NCBI RefSeq assembly: GCF_002931235.1
Contig: NZ_PSTT01000022.1
Coordinates: 1-45,402, forward strand
Source: Subtercola sp. Z020
Lineage (GTDB): Bacteria; Actinomycetota; Actinomycetes; Actinomycetales; Microbacteriaceae
Direction: 5' to 3'
DNA: 45,402 bases
The translations under genes and the position numbers were made by a program. Below the pieces are notes generated by a model, which searched no databases, was not told the origin of the DNA, and saw nothing but the letters and a program-made list of their open reading frames with translations. Position 1 is the first letter of the stretch. Each line of letters begins with the position of its first letter. Positions 17,657 through 25,734 of the stretch are shown here, one piece after another.

Positions 17657-18652
17657 ATGGAACCCATGCTGACCGTCGCGGACTGCCACAACGACCTTCT
17701 GATGTCGGTTCTCGCCCAGCGCGAGGCCGGTGTGGCCGAGCCGTTCGGCGACTTCTGGCTGACCGAGCTGGAGCAGGGCGGCGTGACCGTACAGGTGCTG
17801 CCCATCTACACCTCGGAGGCGTTCGTTCAGGAGGCGGCCCTCCGCCGCTGCCTGCTGATGATCGACGAGGCGCACCGACTGGCCGGCCTCTTCGCCGACC
17901 GGGTCGCCATTGCCTTCACTGGCTCCGACATCGAGGCGATCACCGCCTCGGGACGCATCGCGCTCGTGCTCGCCATCGAGGGCGCCGAGCCGGTCGGCCG
18001 CGACCTCGGCGTGCTCCGCGCGCTGTACAGGGCGGGCATCCGGATGCTCTCCCTCACCTGGAACCGGCGCACGATGCTCGCCGACGGGGTGGGCGAAGAA
18101 GACACCGGTGGCCGGCTGACCACGCTCGGCCGCGACGTCGTTCGCGAGATGGAGCAGCTCGGCATGGTGCTCGACGTCTCGCACCTGTCGCGGAACGGAT
18201 TCTGGGACGTGGTGTCGCTCGTCGAGAAGCCGTTCGTCGCCTCGCACTCGTCGGCGAACGATGTCTTCGCACACCCCCGCAACCTCGGCGACGACCAGCT
18301 GGTCGCGATGCGGGAGGCCGACTCGCTCGTCTGCGCGAACTCCTACGGCCCGTTCCTCGGCGCTCCCTTCACGACCGCCCGGTTCGTCGACCACATCGAG
18401 CACCTCGTGGGTGTGCTGGGCGAGAACCGGGTCGGCCTCGGCCTCGACTTCATTCTGGATGTCTACGACGTGACGGATGCCGCGAGCGGCGACCACCGGC
18501 ATCCGAACCACAATCTCGACCTGCTCGAGAACTTCGTGCGACCGTCGCAGATGGCGACCCTCACCGACGTGCTCGAGGCCCGGTTCGCGCCGGATCTCGC
18601 AGGGAAGGTCGCGAGCGGCAACCTGACGCGGTTCCTGGCCGCGCACCTCTGA
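17657..18652 (+). CDS. M19 family (renal dipeptidase-like) dipeptidase
   Basis: 331-residue zinc dipeptidase of the amidohydrolase superfamily, normal length for bacterial M19 enzymes. The metal ligands are visible: H11 and D13 in DCHND, the bridging Glu at about 108 (AIEGAEP), and His at about 176 (DVSHLS) and about 197 (ASHSSAN). The C-terminal GLGLDF segment is also typical. It hydrolyses dipeptides, including those with unusual or D-residues at the C terminus in characterised relatives. It has no signal peptide, so it is cytosolic. It heads the operon under operator B; an alternative ATG three codons downstream cannot be excluded. Confidence 0.92.
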   Translation: MEPMLTVADCHNDLLMSVLAQREAGVAEPFGDFWLTELEQGGVTVQVLPIYTSEAFVQEAALRRCLLMIDEAHRLAGLFADRVAIAFTGSDIEAITASGRIALVLAIEGAEPVGRDLGVLRALYRAGIRMLSLTWNRRTMLADGVGEEDTGGRLTTLGRDVVREMEQLGMVLDVSHLSRNGFWDVVSLVEKPFVASHSSANDVFAHPRNLGDDQLVAMREADSLVCANSYGPFLGAPFTTARFVDHIEHLVGVLGENRVGLGLDFILDVYDVTDAASGDHRHPNHNLDLLENFVRPSQMATLTDVLEARFAPDLAGKVASGNLTRFLAAHL

Positions 18653-18716
18653 CACACCCCCACCACACGACGACCCCCATACGACGAGCCCCACGACACG
18701 AAGACGAGGACCCAAC

Positions 18717-20018
18717 ATGTTCCATCTCGGCTGGTTCTACAACTACGGTTTCGGCGCCTACGGGTTGAACGACCCGTGGTCGGGAAACGTGCGGCGCGAT
18801 GTCGCGCATCCCGAACTCTTCATCCAGACGGCGCAGGCGCTGGAGACCGCGGGCTTCGACTACATCATGCTCGAAGACGCCTCGGTTCTGCCCGACATCC
18901 ACGAGGGATCGTTCGCTCCGTCGGTGCGCGCGGGCGCCATTCGGCAGGACCCCTTTCCGCTCATCCCGCTCATCGCCGCCCAGACGAAGCACATCGGCAT
19001 CATCGGCACCATGGCGACGAGCTTCTACCCGCCGTTCATCGGGGCGCGACTCATCAACACCCTCGACCACCTGACCGGCGGCCGGGTGGGTGTGAACCTC
19101 GTGACAGCGAGCCCGGATGCGGCGGCCCAGAACTTCGGCCACGAGAAGCACTTCGAGCACGATCTGCGCTACCGCATGGCGGGCGAGTGGATCGAGGCCG
19201 TCAAAGCCCTCTGGAACACCTGGGATCGCGACGCCGTGAACTACGGCGACGAGCTCGGCGACTTCGCCGACCCGTCGAAGGTGCACTACGCGAACTTCCA
19301 GGGCGAGTTCTTCAGCACCCGGGGGCCGCTGAATGTGATCCCCAGCCCGCAGTACCACCCGGTGATCTGCCAGGCCGGCGGATCCGGTGTCGGCCGCGCG
19401 TTCGCCGCGGGCCACGCCGACACGATCATCGCCGCGGTGCACGGCGTCGACCAGATGCGCGAGTACAAACAGGACATCTCGCGGTTGCTGGTGGAGAAGG
19501 GCCGTGCCGTCGACGACGCCAAGCTGCTGCACCTGATCTCGCCCGTGCTCGGCGAGACCGACGACGAGGCGAACACCCGGCGGAAGGCCCAGCAGCAGAA
19601 GCGCGAGGAGTACATCGACGCGTCGCTCTCGGGCCTCAGCTACATGAGCGGCATCGACTTCAGCACCTTCGACCTCGATGCTCCGCTGCCCGAGATCGAT
19701 GACCGGGTCAACGGGCACAAGTCGAGCATGGCAACCTACGTGAAGATCTCGCAGTCGGGCAAGACGCTGCGGGAGACGCTGTTGGCGCGCAGCGACGCCG
19801 AGTCGATCGAGCTCGTCGGCAGCGCGGAGACGATCGCCGACAAGATGGAGGAGACCATGGAACAGGTGGGTGGCGACGGTTTTCTGATCTCGTCGCCGGT
19901 CACACGGCGGAATGTCGCCGAGATCGCCGACGGGCTCGCTCCCGTGTTGCGGCGCCGCGGGCTGATCCGTGACGGCTATGCTCACAAGACGCTCCGTGAG
20001 AACCTGCTCGATTTCTAG
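18717..20018 (+). CDS. FMN-dependent monooxygenase, NtaA/SnaA/DszA family (2)
   Basis: 433-residue paralogue in the same superfamily as the product of 16296-17621 but clearly divergent. It begins MFHLGWFYNYGFGAYG, and has AGFDYIMLEDAS, GTMATSFYPPFIGARLINTLDHLTGGRVGVNLVTAS, ALWNTWDRDA, and a C-terminal LISSPVTRRNVAEIADGLAPVLRRRGL. The presence of two such enzymes around a dipeptidase suggests two oxidative steps or two related substrates. It follows the dipeptidase by 64 bases; that gap is C/A-rich and holds no operator copy. GACGAGGA about eight bases upstream serves as the ribosome site. Confidence 0.88.
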   Translation: MFHLGWFYNYGFGAYGLNDPWSGNVRRDVAHPELFIQTAQALETAGFDYIMLEDASVLPDIHEGSFAPSVRAGAIRQDPFPLIPLIAAQTKHIGIIGTMATSFYPPFIGARLINTLDHLTGGRVGVNLVTASPDAAAQNFGHEKHFEHDLRYRMAGEWIEAVKALWNTWDRDAVNYGDELGDFADPSKVHYANFQGEFFSTRGPLNVIPSPQYHPVICQAGGSGVGRAFAAGHADTIIAAVHGVDQMREYKQDISRLLVEKGRAVDDAKLLHLISPVLGETDDEANTRRKAQQQKREEYIDASLSGLSYMSGIDFSTFDLDAPLPEIDDRVNGHKSSMATYVKISQSGKTLRETLLARSDAESIELVGSAETIADKMEETMEQVGGDGFLISSPVTRRNVAEIADGLAPVLRRRGLIRDGYAHKTLRENLLDF

Positions 20019-20078
20019 GAGTGTCGACCGGGGGCGGGGGCTCTGCCGGTCTCTGACACCAGCGATGAAGGAGTGCCA

Positions 20079-20744
20079 GTGACGACCCAGAGCATCAGGC
20101 CGGTAGCGGTCGCCGAATCGCTGCGGAGCCACGTGGAGAAGGCGGTCGCGTCGGCCATCGTGACGGGTGAGCTGCAGCCGGGCGAACTCCTGTCGGTGCG
20201 TGCTCTCGCTGCGCAGTTCGAGGTGTCGGCGACGCCGGTGCGCGAGGCGATCCTCGACCTCGAGAAGCGCGGCTTCGTCGAGTCGGTGCGCAACAGGGGC
20301 TTTCGGGTCACCGAGGTGAGTGCCGCCGACCTGGCCGCGATCGTCGAGATGCGCCAGCTGCTCGAGCCGCCCACGATGGCGAAGGTCGCGAGCGGGTTCC
20401 CCGCCGAGCGGATGCCCGAGTTCCGCGGCCTCGCCGACGCGATCATCGACGCTTCCGACCGGGGCGACGTGAGCGACTACCTGACGGCCGACGCGGAGTT
20501 CCACCTGCGCCTGCTGGCGCTCGCCGGCAACGCCCGCATCGTCTCGGCCGTGGCGGAGCTCCGGTCGCTGACCCGCATGATCCGCATCTCGGAGATCAGG
20601 CACACCGCGGAGTTCGAGCAGTCGAACGCCGAGCACCACCTGATGCTCGACCTGATCGCCGACGGGAACGCGGCCGAGCTGGAGAAGCTGGTGCGCCGGC
20701 ACGTGGGGCACGCCGCGGGCATCTGGTCGGGCCAGCAGGAGTAG
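20079..20744 (+). CDS. GntR family regulator, FadR-type with FCD domain (1)
   Basis: 221-residue repressor. The N-terminal winged HTH (about 10-80) contains VSATPVREAILDLEKRGFVESVRNRGFRVT. The C-terminal FCD domain (about 85-215) has the metal/ligand histidine pattern FHLRLLALAGN, EHHLMLDLI and RRHVGH. Such proteins sense carboxylates or amino-acid derivatives. It is very similar to the regulator at 29116-29901, and the recognition-helix region is almost identical. The GTG at 20079 is favoured by GAAGGAG five bases upstream; another GTG two codons earlier overlaps that site. As last gene under operator B it is probably autoregulated. Confidence 0.92.
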   Translation: MTTQSIRPVAVAESLRSHVEKAVASAIVTGELQPGELLSVRALAAQFEVSATPVREAILDLEKRGFVESVRNRGFRVTEVSAADLAAIVEMRQLLEPPTMAKVASGFPAERMPEFRGLADAIIDASDRGDVSDYLTADAEFHLRLLALAGNARIVSAVAELRSLTRMIRISEIRHTAEFEQSNAEHHLMLDLIADGNAAELEKLVRRHVGHAAGIWSGQQE

Positions 20745-20765
20745 CCGGGCGCGTTCGGGGGCTCC

Positions 20766-20796
20766 GGCGGGTGGGTGCCTCTGCGCCTCACCCGCC
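20766..20796. terminator. Bidirectional hairpin between convergent operons
   Basis: GGCGGGTG (20766-20773) pairs exactly with CACCCGCC (20789-20796). It lies in the 62-base gap between the GntR-1 gene and the convergent ornithine-cyclodeaminase-family gene and could stop transcription from both sides. A C-run follows on the plus strand rather than a T-run. Confidence 0.6.
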
Positions 20797-20806
20797 CCCC
20801 AGCGCC

Positions 20807-21751
20807 TCAGACCGCGGCGAGGCTCCGGAGGTAGGCCGCCTCTGCCACCACGAGATCCTGCCACGACATCCCGACGCCGGTGTAGAGCGCCGGGTGGCCG
20901 GGGCGGCGCACGAACTCCCCGCGCACGAGCTCTGCGGCGTTGGTGAGTGGATGCTCGGCCCACTCCGCCGCCGAGCGCGCCGGAATGAGGTCGCCCGATT
21001 CGCGCATCGCCGAAGCGCGGCCCTCCACCACGATGTCCGACCGCAGCACGAGGGTGGCATCGATCTCCCGCGCGTCGAGGCCGTGCGATCCCACGGCGGC
21101 CACGAGGGCGTGCGGCTGCACGAGAGCGCCGTCGAACACCGGAACGGTCGACGACGTCGTGCACACCACGATGTCCGCCCCGGCCACCTCCCGAGGCGTG
21201 CCGGCGGAGGCGGGGAGTCCGGATGCCCGGCAGCGCTCGACGAGCGCATGCACCGGCTCGGCGCGGCGCCCGACCACGGTCACGTGCGAGAGTTCTGCGA
21301 CGGTACGGAGGGCCTCGATGTGCCGGAGCGCCTGCGGCCCCGAGCCGAAGACGACGAGCGACGAGGGGCCGGGCATCCATTCGCCCGTCGCCCTGCTCGC
21401 CGCCAGCAGATGCTTCAGCACCATCGCCGTCATCGCCGAGGTGCGCGCGAGCGTGAGCTCTGCGCCGTCGAGAACCGCGATCGGCTGCAGGGTGTGTGCG
21501 TCGAAGAGAACGTAGACGCCCTGGATCTTCGGGTACCCGGGCTGCGGAGGGCCGGAGGGAACGGTCAGCACCTTCACGCCGGCCAGGCGGGGTGTGCCGG
21601 AGGGCATCAGCAGGAATTCTCCGCGATCGAGGGGGCTGAACAGCCGGGCGCCGTCGAGTTCGGGGTCGATGTCGGTCAGCATCGCGAGTTCGAGGGCGTC
21701 GATGGCCACGGCGGGGTCGACGGCCGCCGCAACCAGGGAGAAGGGCGTCAC
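20807..21751 (-). CDS. Ornithine cyclodeaminase / mu-crystallin family protein
   Basis: 314-residue NAD(P)-dependent enzyme. Family features are the N-terminal GVKVLTVP lysine region, the TSAMTAM helix after LARTS with the carboxylate-binding arginine, the Rossmann motif VVFGSGPQALRHIEAL, and the C-terminal region with AVGSHGLDAREID. Members include ornithine cyclodeaminase, alanine dehydrogenase and delta1-pyrroline-2-carboxylate reductase. The last is an established member of proline and hydroxyproline gene clusters in other bacteria. With pyrroline chemistry encoded at the right end of the island, a cyclic-imine reductase is the best guess. It is last in the peptide-transporter operon, overlapping the ATPase gene by four bases. 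Confidence 0.85.
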   Translation of the reverse strand: MTPFSLVAAAVDPAVAIDALELAMLTDIDPELDGARLFSPLDRGEFLLMPSGTPRLAGVKVLTVPSGPPQPGYPKIQGVYVLFDAHTLQPIAVLDGAELTLARTSAMTAMVLKHLLAASRATGEWMPGPSSLVVFGSGPQALRHIEALRTVAELSHVTVVGRRAEPVHALVERCRASGLPASAGTPREVAGADIVVCTTSSTVPVFDGALVQPHALVAAVGSHGLDAREIDATLVLRSDIVVEGRASAMRESGDLIPARSAAEWAEHPLTNAAELVRGEFVRRPGHPALYTGVGMSWQDLVVAEAAYLRSLAAV

Positions 21752-22734
21752 CGGGTGTCTTTCAGTTCGCCGGCGAAATGACAGGCAGCGACGTGCCCGT
21801 CGCCGGCTGTGGGGGCCAGCGGCGGGGTGCTCGTGTGGCAGATCTCCCTGTCGAAGCCGACCGGGCAGCGCGAGGCGAACGGGCAGCCGGTGGCTGGTCG
21901 TTTCGACTGGGGCTCGCCGCGCAGCACGATGCGCTTGCGGTCGCCGCGGCGCGGATCGGGTGCGGCGGAGAAGAGGGAGACCGTGTAGGGGTGCTGGGGG
22001 TTTCTGAACAGCTCCTCCGACGTGCCGGACTCGACGATACGGCCCAGGTAGAGCACGAGGATGCGGTCGCAGAAGTACTCGGCAGCCGCCAGGTCGTGCA
22101 CGATGAAGAGATACGTGAGCCCGAGGCGGCGCTGCTCGTCGGCCAGCAGGTTGAGCACCTGGGCCTGAACGCTCACGTCGAGCGCCGAGATCGGCTCGTC
22201 GAGCACGACGAGCTGGGGGCTCGGCGCGAGTGCCCGGGCGATGGCGACCCGCTGGCGCTGGCCGCCAGAGAGGCTGCCGGGCGTGCGCTCCAGGAAACGC
22301 TCTTCGAGGCCGAGGCTCGACAGGATGCTGCGCGCCAGCGATCGGCGGCCGGCCGCGTCGGAGATGCCGTGCACAGCCATCGGCTGCTCCACCAGCTGGG
22401 CGACCGTCATGCGCGGATCGAGGGAGCCGAACGGATCCTGGAAGACCATCTGGAAGGTCTTGCGGAGCTCGCGCAGCGCCTTTCCCCTGACCTTCGAGAC
22501 GTCGGTGCCGTCGAGGGTGATCGAGCCCCGGTCGATGTCACCGATGCGCATGATCGCTCGGGCGAGGGTCGACTTGCCGCAGCCCGACTCGCCGACGACG
22601 CCGAGCGTCTCGCCCGGGAAGAGGTCGAAGGAGATGTCGTCGAGCACGGCGTAGCCGCCGCGACCACGGTTGTAGCTCTTCGAGAGGCCCGAGACGCGGA
22701 GGAGGGGAGCCGTGAGGGTGTCAGTGGGAGGCAT
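21748..22734 (-). CDS. Oligopeptide-type ABC transporter ATPase (DppF/OppF-like)
   Basis: 328-residue ATP-binding subunit. Walker A is GESGCGKST, the signature is LSGGQRQRVAIARAL, Walker B is LVVLDEPISALD, and the switch histidine is in IVHDLAA. A C-terminal oligopeptide-transporter domain carries the conserved cysteines (CPFASRCPVGF...C...C) that in relatives bind an iron-sulphur cluster. It overlaps the preceding ATPase gene by 14 bases. The start MPPTDT at 22734 is used, since upstream codons give a Pro/Arg-rich sequence read from the overlapping gene. It works with the two permeases and the lipoprotein encoded upstream. Confidence 0.93.
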   Translation of the reverse strand: MPPTDTLTAPLLRVSGLSKSYNRGRGGYAVLDDISFDLFPGETLGVVGESGCGKSTLARAIMRIGDIDRGSITLDGTDVSKVRGKALRELRKTFQMVFQDPFGSLDPRMTVAQLVEQPMAVHGISDAAGRRSLARSILSSLGLEERFLERTPGSLSGGQRQRVAIARALAPSPQLVVLDEPISALDVSVQAQVLNLLADEQRRLGLTYLFIVHDLAAAEYFCDRILVLYLGRIVESGTSEELFRNPQHPYTVSLFSAAPDPRRGDRKRIVLRGEPQSKRPATGCPFASRCPVGFDREICHTSTPPLAPTAGDGHVAACHFAGELKDTR

Positions 22735-23857
22735 CGGGCGTCCGATCGTCGGTGGGGGTCGCGGGCGGTGCGGGGTCGCCAGCGGGCGCGGGCGATTCAG
22801 GCGGTGCGGCCGACGCGGCCTCAGCGACGGGCGCAGCCGCCGCCACCTCCTCGGCACGGTGGCACTCCGACCAGTGGTCGTCGGCGGCTCCCACCATGAT
22901 CTTCGGCGGGGCCACGACGGAGCAGGCATCCACGGCCCAGGTGCAGCGCGGGGAGAACGAGCATCCGGTCGGCAGGTCGGTCATCGCGGGCGGCGCCCCC
23001 GGAATCCACGCGAGCGGTTCGCTGCGGCTGCGCCCGGGTAGGGGAAGCGAGTCGAGCAGGGCGAGGGAGTACGGGTGCGAGGCATGGGCGAACAGGCTCG
23101 CAGCCGGGCTCGATTCGACGACCCGGCCGGCGTACATCACGAGCACCCGGTCGCAGAACTCCGAGACGACCCCGAGGTCGTGGGTGATCAGCACGACAGA
23201 GATGCCGAGGCGGTCGACCAGGCTGTCGAGCACTTCGAGCACCTGGGCCTGTGTGGTGACGTCGAGCGCGGTCGTCGGTTCGTCGGCGATGAGCACCGCG
23301 GGATCGTTCGCGATCGCGATGGCGATGAGCACGCGCTGGCGCATCCCGCCCGAGTACTCGTGCGGGTACTGGTTCAGCCGTGACGCCGGGTCGGAGACAC
23401 CCACCGAGTTCAGCAGCTCGATCGAGCGCTCGCGGATGCGAGCACGGGAGATCTTCGGGGTGTGTTCCTTCAGAACCTCGGCGATCTGGTGCCCGATGGT
23501 CTTGACCGGGTCGAGGGAGGTCAGCGGGTCCTGGAAGACCAGCGAGAGATCCCTGCCGCGGATGCGGTCGAACTCCCGGTCGCTGAGACCGACCGTGTCG
23601 CGGCCGAGCACGCGCACGGCGCCCGACGACACCGATCCGTTGCTCGCCAGCAGACCGACGATCGCCAGCGCGAGCGTCGACTTGCCCGAACCCGACTCGC
23701 CGACGATGCCGACCTTCTCGGCTCGCCGCACGCGGAACGACACATCGCGCACGACCTGGGTGCTGCCGTAGGCCACGTGCAGGTTCTCGACCTCGAGCAC
23801 GGAGTCCGTCGTGTCGGTGGGGGCCGGCAGGGCCGCCGGCGGGGTGAGGGTGCTCAT
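22721..23857 (-). CDS. Oligopeptide-type ABC transporter ATPase (DppD/OppD-like)
   Basis: 378-residue ATP-binding subunit with Walker A GESGSGKST, the signature YSGGMRQRVLIAIAIAN, Walker B VLIADEPTTALD and switch His in ITHDLGVV. The oligopeptide-transporter C-terminal domain (LPTGCSFSPRC...C...C) is present. After it come about 40 residues rich in Ala, Pro and Asp, with no known role, which overlap the start of the next gene. The start is one base after the permease stop codon, so translation is coupled. Confidence 0.93.
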   Translation of the reverse strand: MSTLTPPAALPAPTDTTDSVLEVENLHVAYGSTQVVRDVSFRVRRAEKVGIVGESGSGKSTLALAIVGLLASNGSVSSGAVRVLGRDTVGLSDREFDRIRGRDLSLVFQDPLTSLDPVKTIGHQIAEVLKEHTPKISRARIRERSIELLNSVGVSDPASRLNQYPHEYSGGMRQRVLIAIAIANDPAVLIADEPTTALDVTTQAQVLEVLDSLVDRLGISVVLITHDLGVVSEFCDRVLVMYAGRVVESSPAASLFAHASHPYSLALLDSLPLPGRSRSEPLAWIPGAPPAMTDLPTGCSFSPRCTWAVDACSVVAPPKIMVGAADDHWSECHRAEEVAAAAPVAEAASAAPPESPAPAGDPAPPATPTDDRTPDASH

Positions 23858-23858
23858 G

Positions 23859-24878
23859 TCACGAGCCTGCTCTCTGGAGGCGGAGTCGCGGGTCGACGAA
23901 GCCGACGACCACATCGACGAGGAGGTTGACCAGAACATAGATGACAGCGCTCAGCAGGATGAAGGTCTGCACGACAGCGAAGTCCTGCCGCTGGATGCCC
24001 TGCACGAGCACCTGCCCGACGCCCGGCCAGTCGAAGATCTCCTCGACCAGCACGCTGCCGGTGATCAGGGCGGCGAGCACGACCCCGCTCGACGAGACGG
24101 TGGGGAGGAGGGCGTTGTGCAGCACGTGGCGGGTGTGGGTGCTCCACCGGCTGACACCCTTGCTCCGCACCACCGTCACGAAGGCGCCGCGGGCCGCGTC
24201 TTCGAGGTTCGCCGTGAGCAGGCGGGTGAGGAACGCGCACGGGATGACCGCCAGTGCGATCGCGGGCAGCACGAGGTGGGCGAGGGCGTCGGAGAAGGCG
24301 ACGACGTTGCCGCTCAGCAGGGCGTCGACCGTGTAGAGGCCGGTGATCGTGGGTGGGGGCTGCAGGAACGACGTGAGTCGTCCCGACGGGCCCGGCAGCA
24401 CCTTGAGGTTCACCGAGAAGACGAGCAGCAGCACGAGGGCGAGCCAGAACGGAGGTGTTCCGAGCCCGATGAGCGAGAAGAACTTCGCCAGAGCGCCGAC
24501 GATGCCGCGCCGGTAGCTCGCGATCGTGGCGACCACGATGGCGACCACGAGCGCGAAGAGGAAGGCGTAGAGGGCGAGCTCGATCGTGGCCGGCAGCCGG
24601 GCGGCGAGAACCGCGGTGACGTCGGCGCCGTTGCTGTAGGAGTAGCCCCAGTTTCCGGTGAGGAAGCCCCCGACGTAGTCGAAGTACTGCACGATGACCG
24701 GGTCGTTCAGCCCGAGCTGCTCGCGCACGGCGTCGAGCGCCGCCTGGCCGGCCAGCGGGCCGACGATGAGTCGGGCGGGGTCTCCGGGAAGCAGACGCAG
24801 CACGGCGAACGAGATGATCGACGACAGCAGCAGGGTCTGGAGCACCCCGAGCACCTGTCGGAGGATGTAGGTGGGCAT
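23859..24878 (-). CDS. Oligopeptide-type ABC transporter permease (DppB-like)
   Basis: 339-residue inner-membrane permease with six hydrophobic segments. It starts with the typical MPTYILRQVLGVLQTLLLSSIISF helix and has the LLPGDPA and QLGLNDPVIVQYFDYV segments of the DppB family. The cytosolic EAA-type loop (NLEDAARGAFVTVVRSKGVS) contacts the ATPase. One base separates it from the second permease gene. Confidence 0.93.
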   Translation of the reverse strand: MPTYILRQVLGVLQTLLLSSIISFAVLRLLPGDPARLIVGPLAGQAALDAVREQLGLNDPVIVQYFDYVGGFLTGNWGYSYSNGADVTAVLAARLPATIELALYAFLFALVVAIVVATIASYRRGIVGALAKFFSLIGLGTPPFWLALVLLLVFSVNLKVLPGPSGRLTSFLQPPPTITGLYTVDALLSGNVVAFSDALAHLVLPAIALAVIPCAFLTRLLTANLEDAARGAFVTVVRSKGVSRWSTHTRHVLHNALLPTVSSSGVVLAALITGSVLVEEIFDWPGVGQVLVQGIQRQDFAVVQTFILLSAVIYVLVNLLVDVVVGFVDPRLRLQRAGS

Positions 24879-24879
24879 G

Positions 24880-25731
24880 TCAGCTCATTCTCTGGCGTGC
24901 GCCGAAGCGGTGGCGCAACTGGTCGGTGAGCAGGTTCACGGCGATCACCAGCAGCACGAGGGCCAGTCCGGGTGCGACACCGATCCACCACTGGCCGGTG
25001 AGGGCGTTCTGCAGGCCGTCCGTGATCATGGCGCCCCATTCGGCCGTCGGCGGCTGCGCCCCCACGCCGATGAAGCTGAGGCCGGCCAGGATGAGCACCA
25101 CGTTGCCGAAGTTGGCCGCCATCTGCACGATGAGCGTCGTCGACAGGTACGGGGTGACGTGCCGCACGGCGATGCGGGGGAGGGAGAGGCCGATGGTGCG
25201 CGCGGCTTCGACGAACGGTTCGTTGCGGCTGCGGAGCGCCTCGGCGCGGAGGGTGCGGGCGAACACCGGCACCACCGTGACGATGATCCCGATGTTCGCG
25301 GTGATCAACCCTGTGCCGAGCGCCATGGTGACAGCGAGCGCGAGGAGCAACTGCGGGAAGGCGAGCACCGAGTCGGCGAGACGCATGAGCACCGCATCCA
25401 GCCACCGGGGCCCGAGGCCACAGGCGATCGCGACGATCAGGCCGAGCGCCCCGCCCACCAGCACCGCCACCGTCGCAGACACGATGGCGATGCCGGAGCC
25501 CACGGCGACCCGGAGGGCCACACTTCTGCCCTGCGCGTCGGTGCCGAAGAGGTGCTCAGCGCTCGGCGGCTGCAGGGAGTCGGCGACGTTCACCGTGTTC
25601 GCCTGGGTCTGCATGAACAGCCCGACGACGGCGATCACAACGAAGCCGGCGATCATCACGAGGGCCAGCACGAGCTGCCCGTCGACGCTCCGACGGGCCA
25701 GCACGCGCTTCGGCCGGGTGAGGGTGGTCAT
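24880..25731 (-). CDS. Oligopeptide-type ABC transporter permease (DppC-like)
   Basis: 283-residue permease with the DppC-family periplasmic segment HLFGTDAQGRSV after the first helix, five further hydrophobic segments, and an EAA loop (EALRSRNEPFVEAARTIGLS). The C terminus has the family's LSFIGVGAQPPTAEWGAM block. It follows the binding-protein gene by three bases and pairs with the DppB-like permease to form the channel. Confidence 0.93.
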   Translation of the reverse strand: MTTLTRPKRVLARRSVDGQLVLALVMIAGFVVIAVVGLFMQTQANTVNVADSLQPPSAEHLFGTDAQGRSVALRVAVGSGIAIVSATVAVLVGGALGLIVAIACGLGPRWLDAVLMRLADSVLAFPQLLLALAVTMALGTGLITANIGIIVTVVPVFARTLRAEALRSRNEPFVEAARTIGLSLPRIAVRHVTPYLSTTLIVQMAANFGNVVLILAGLSFIGVGAQPPTAEWGAMITDGLQNALTGQWWIGVAPGLALVLLVIAVNLLTDQLRHRFGARQRMS

Positions 25732-25734
25732 GCG

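Noticed and set aside
18561-21380. 939-codon minus-strand frame across the second monooxygenase and GntR-1
   Set aside because: Covers two recognised genes in antisense, shows no motif, and would conflict with operator-promoter layout.
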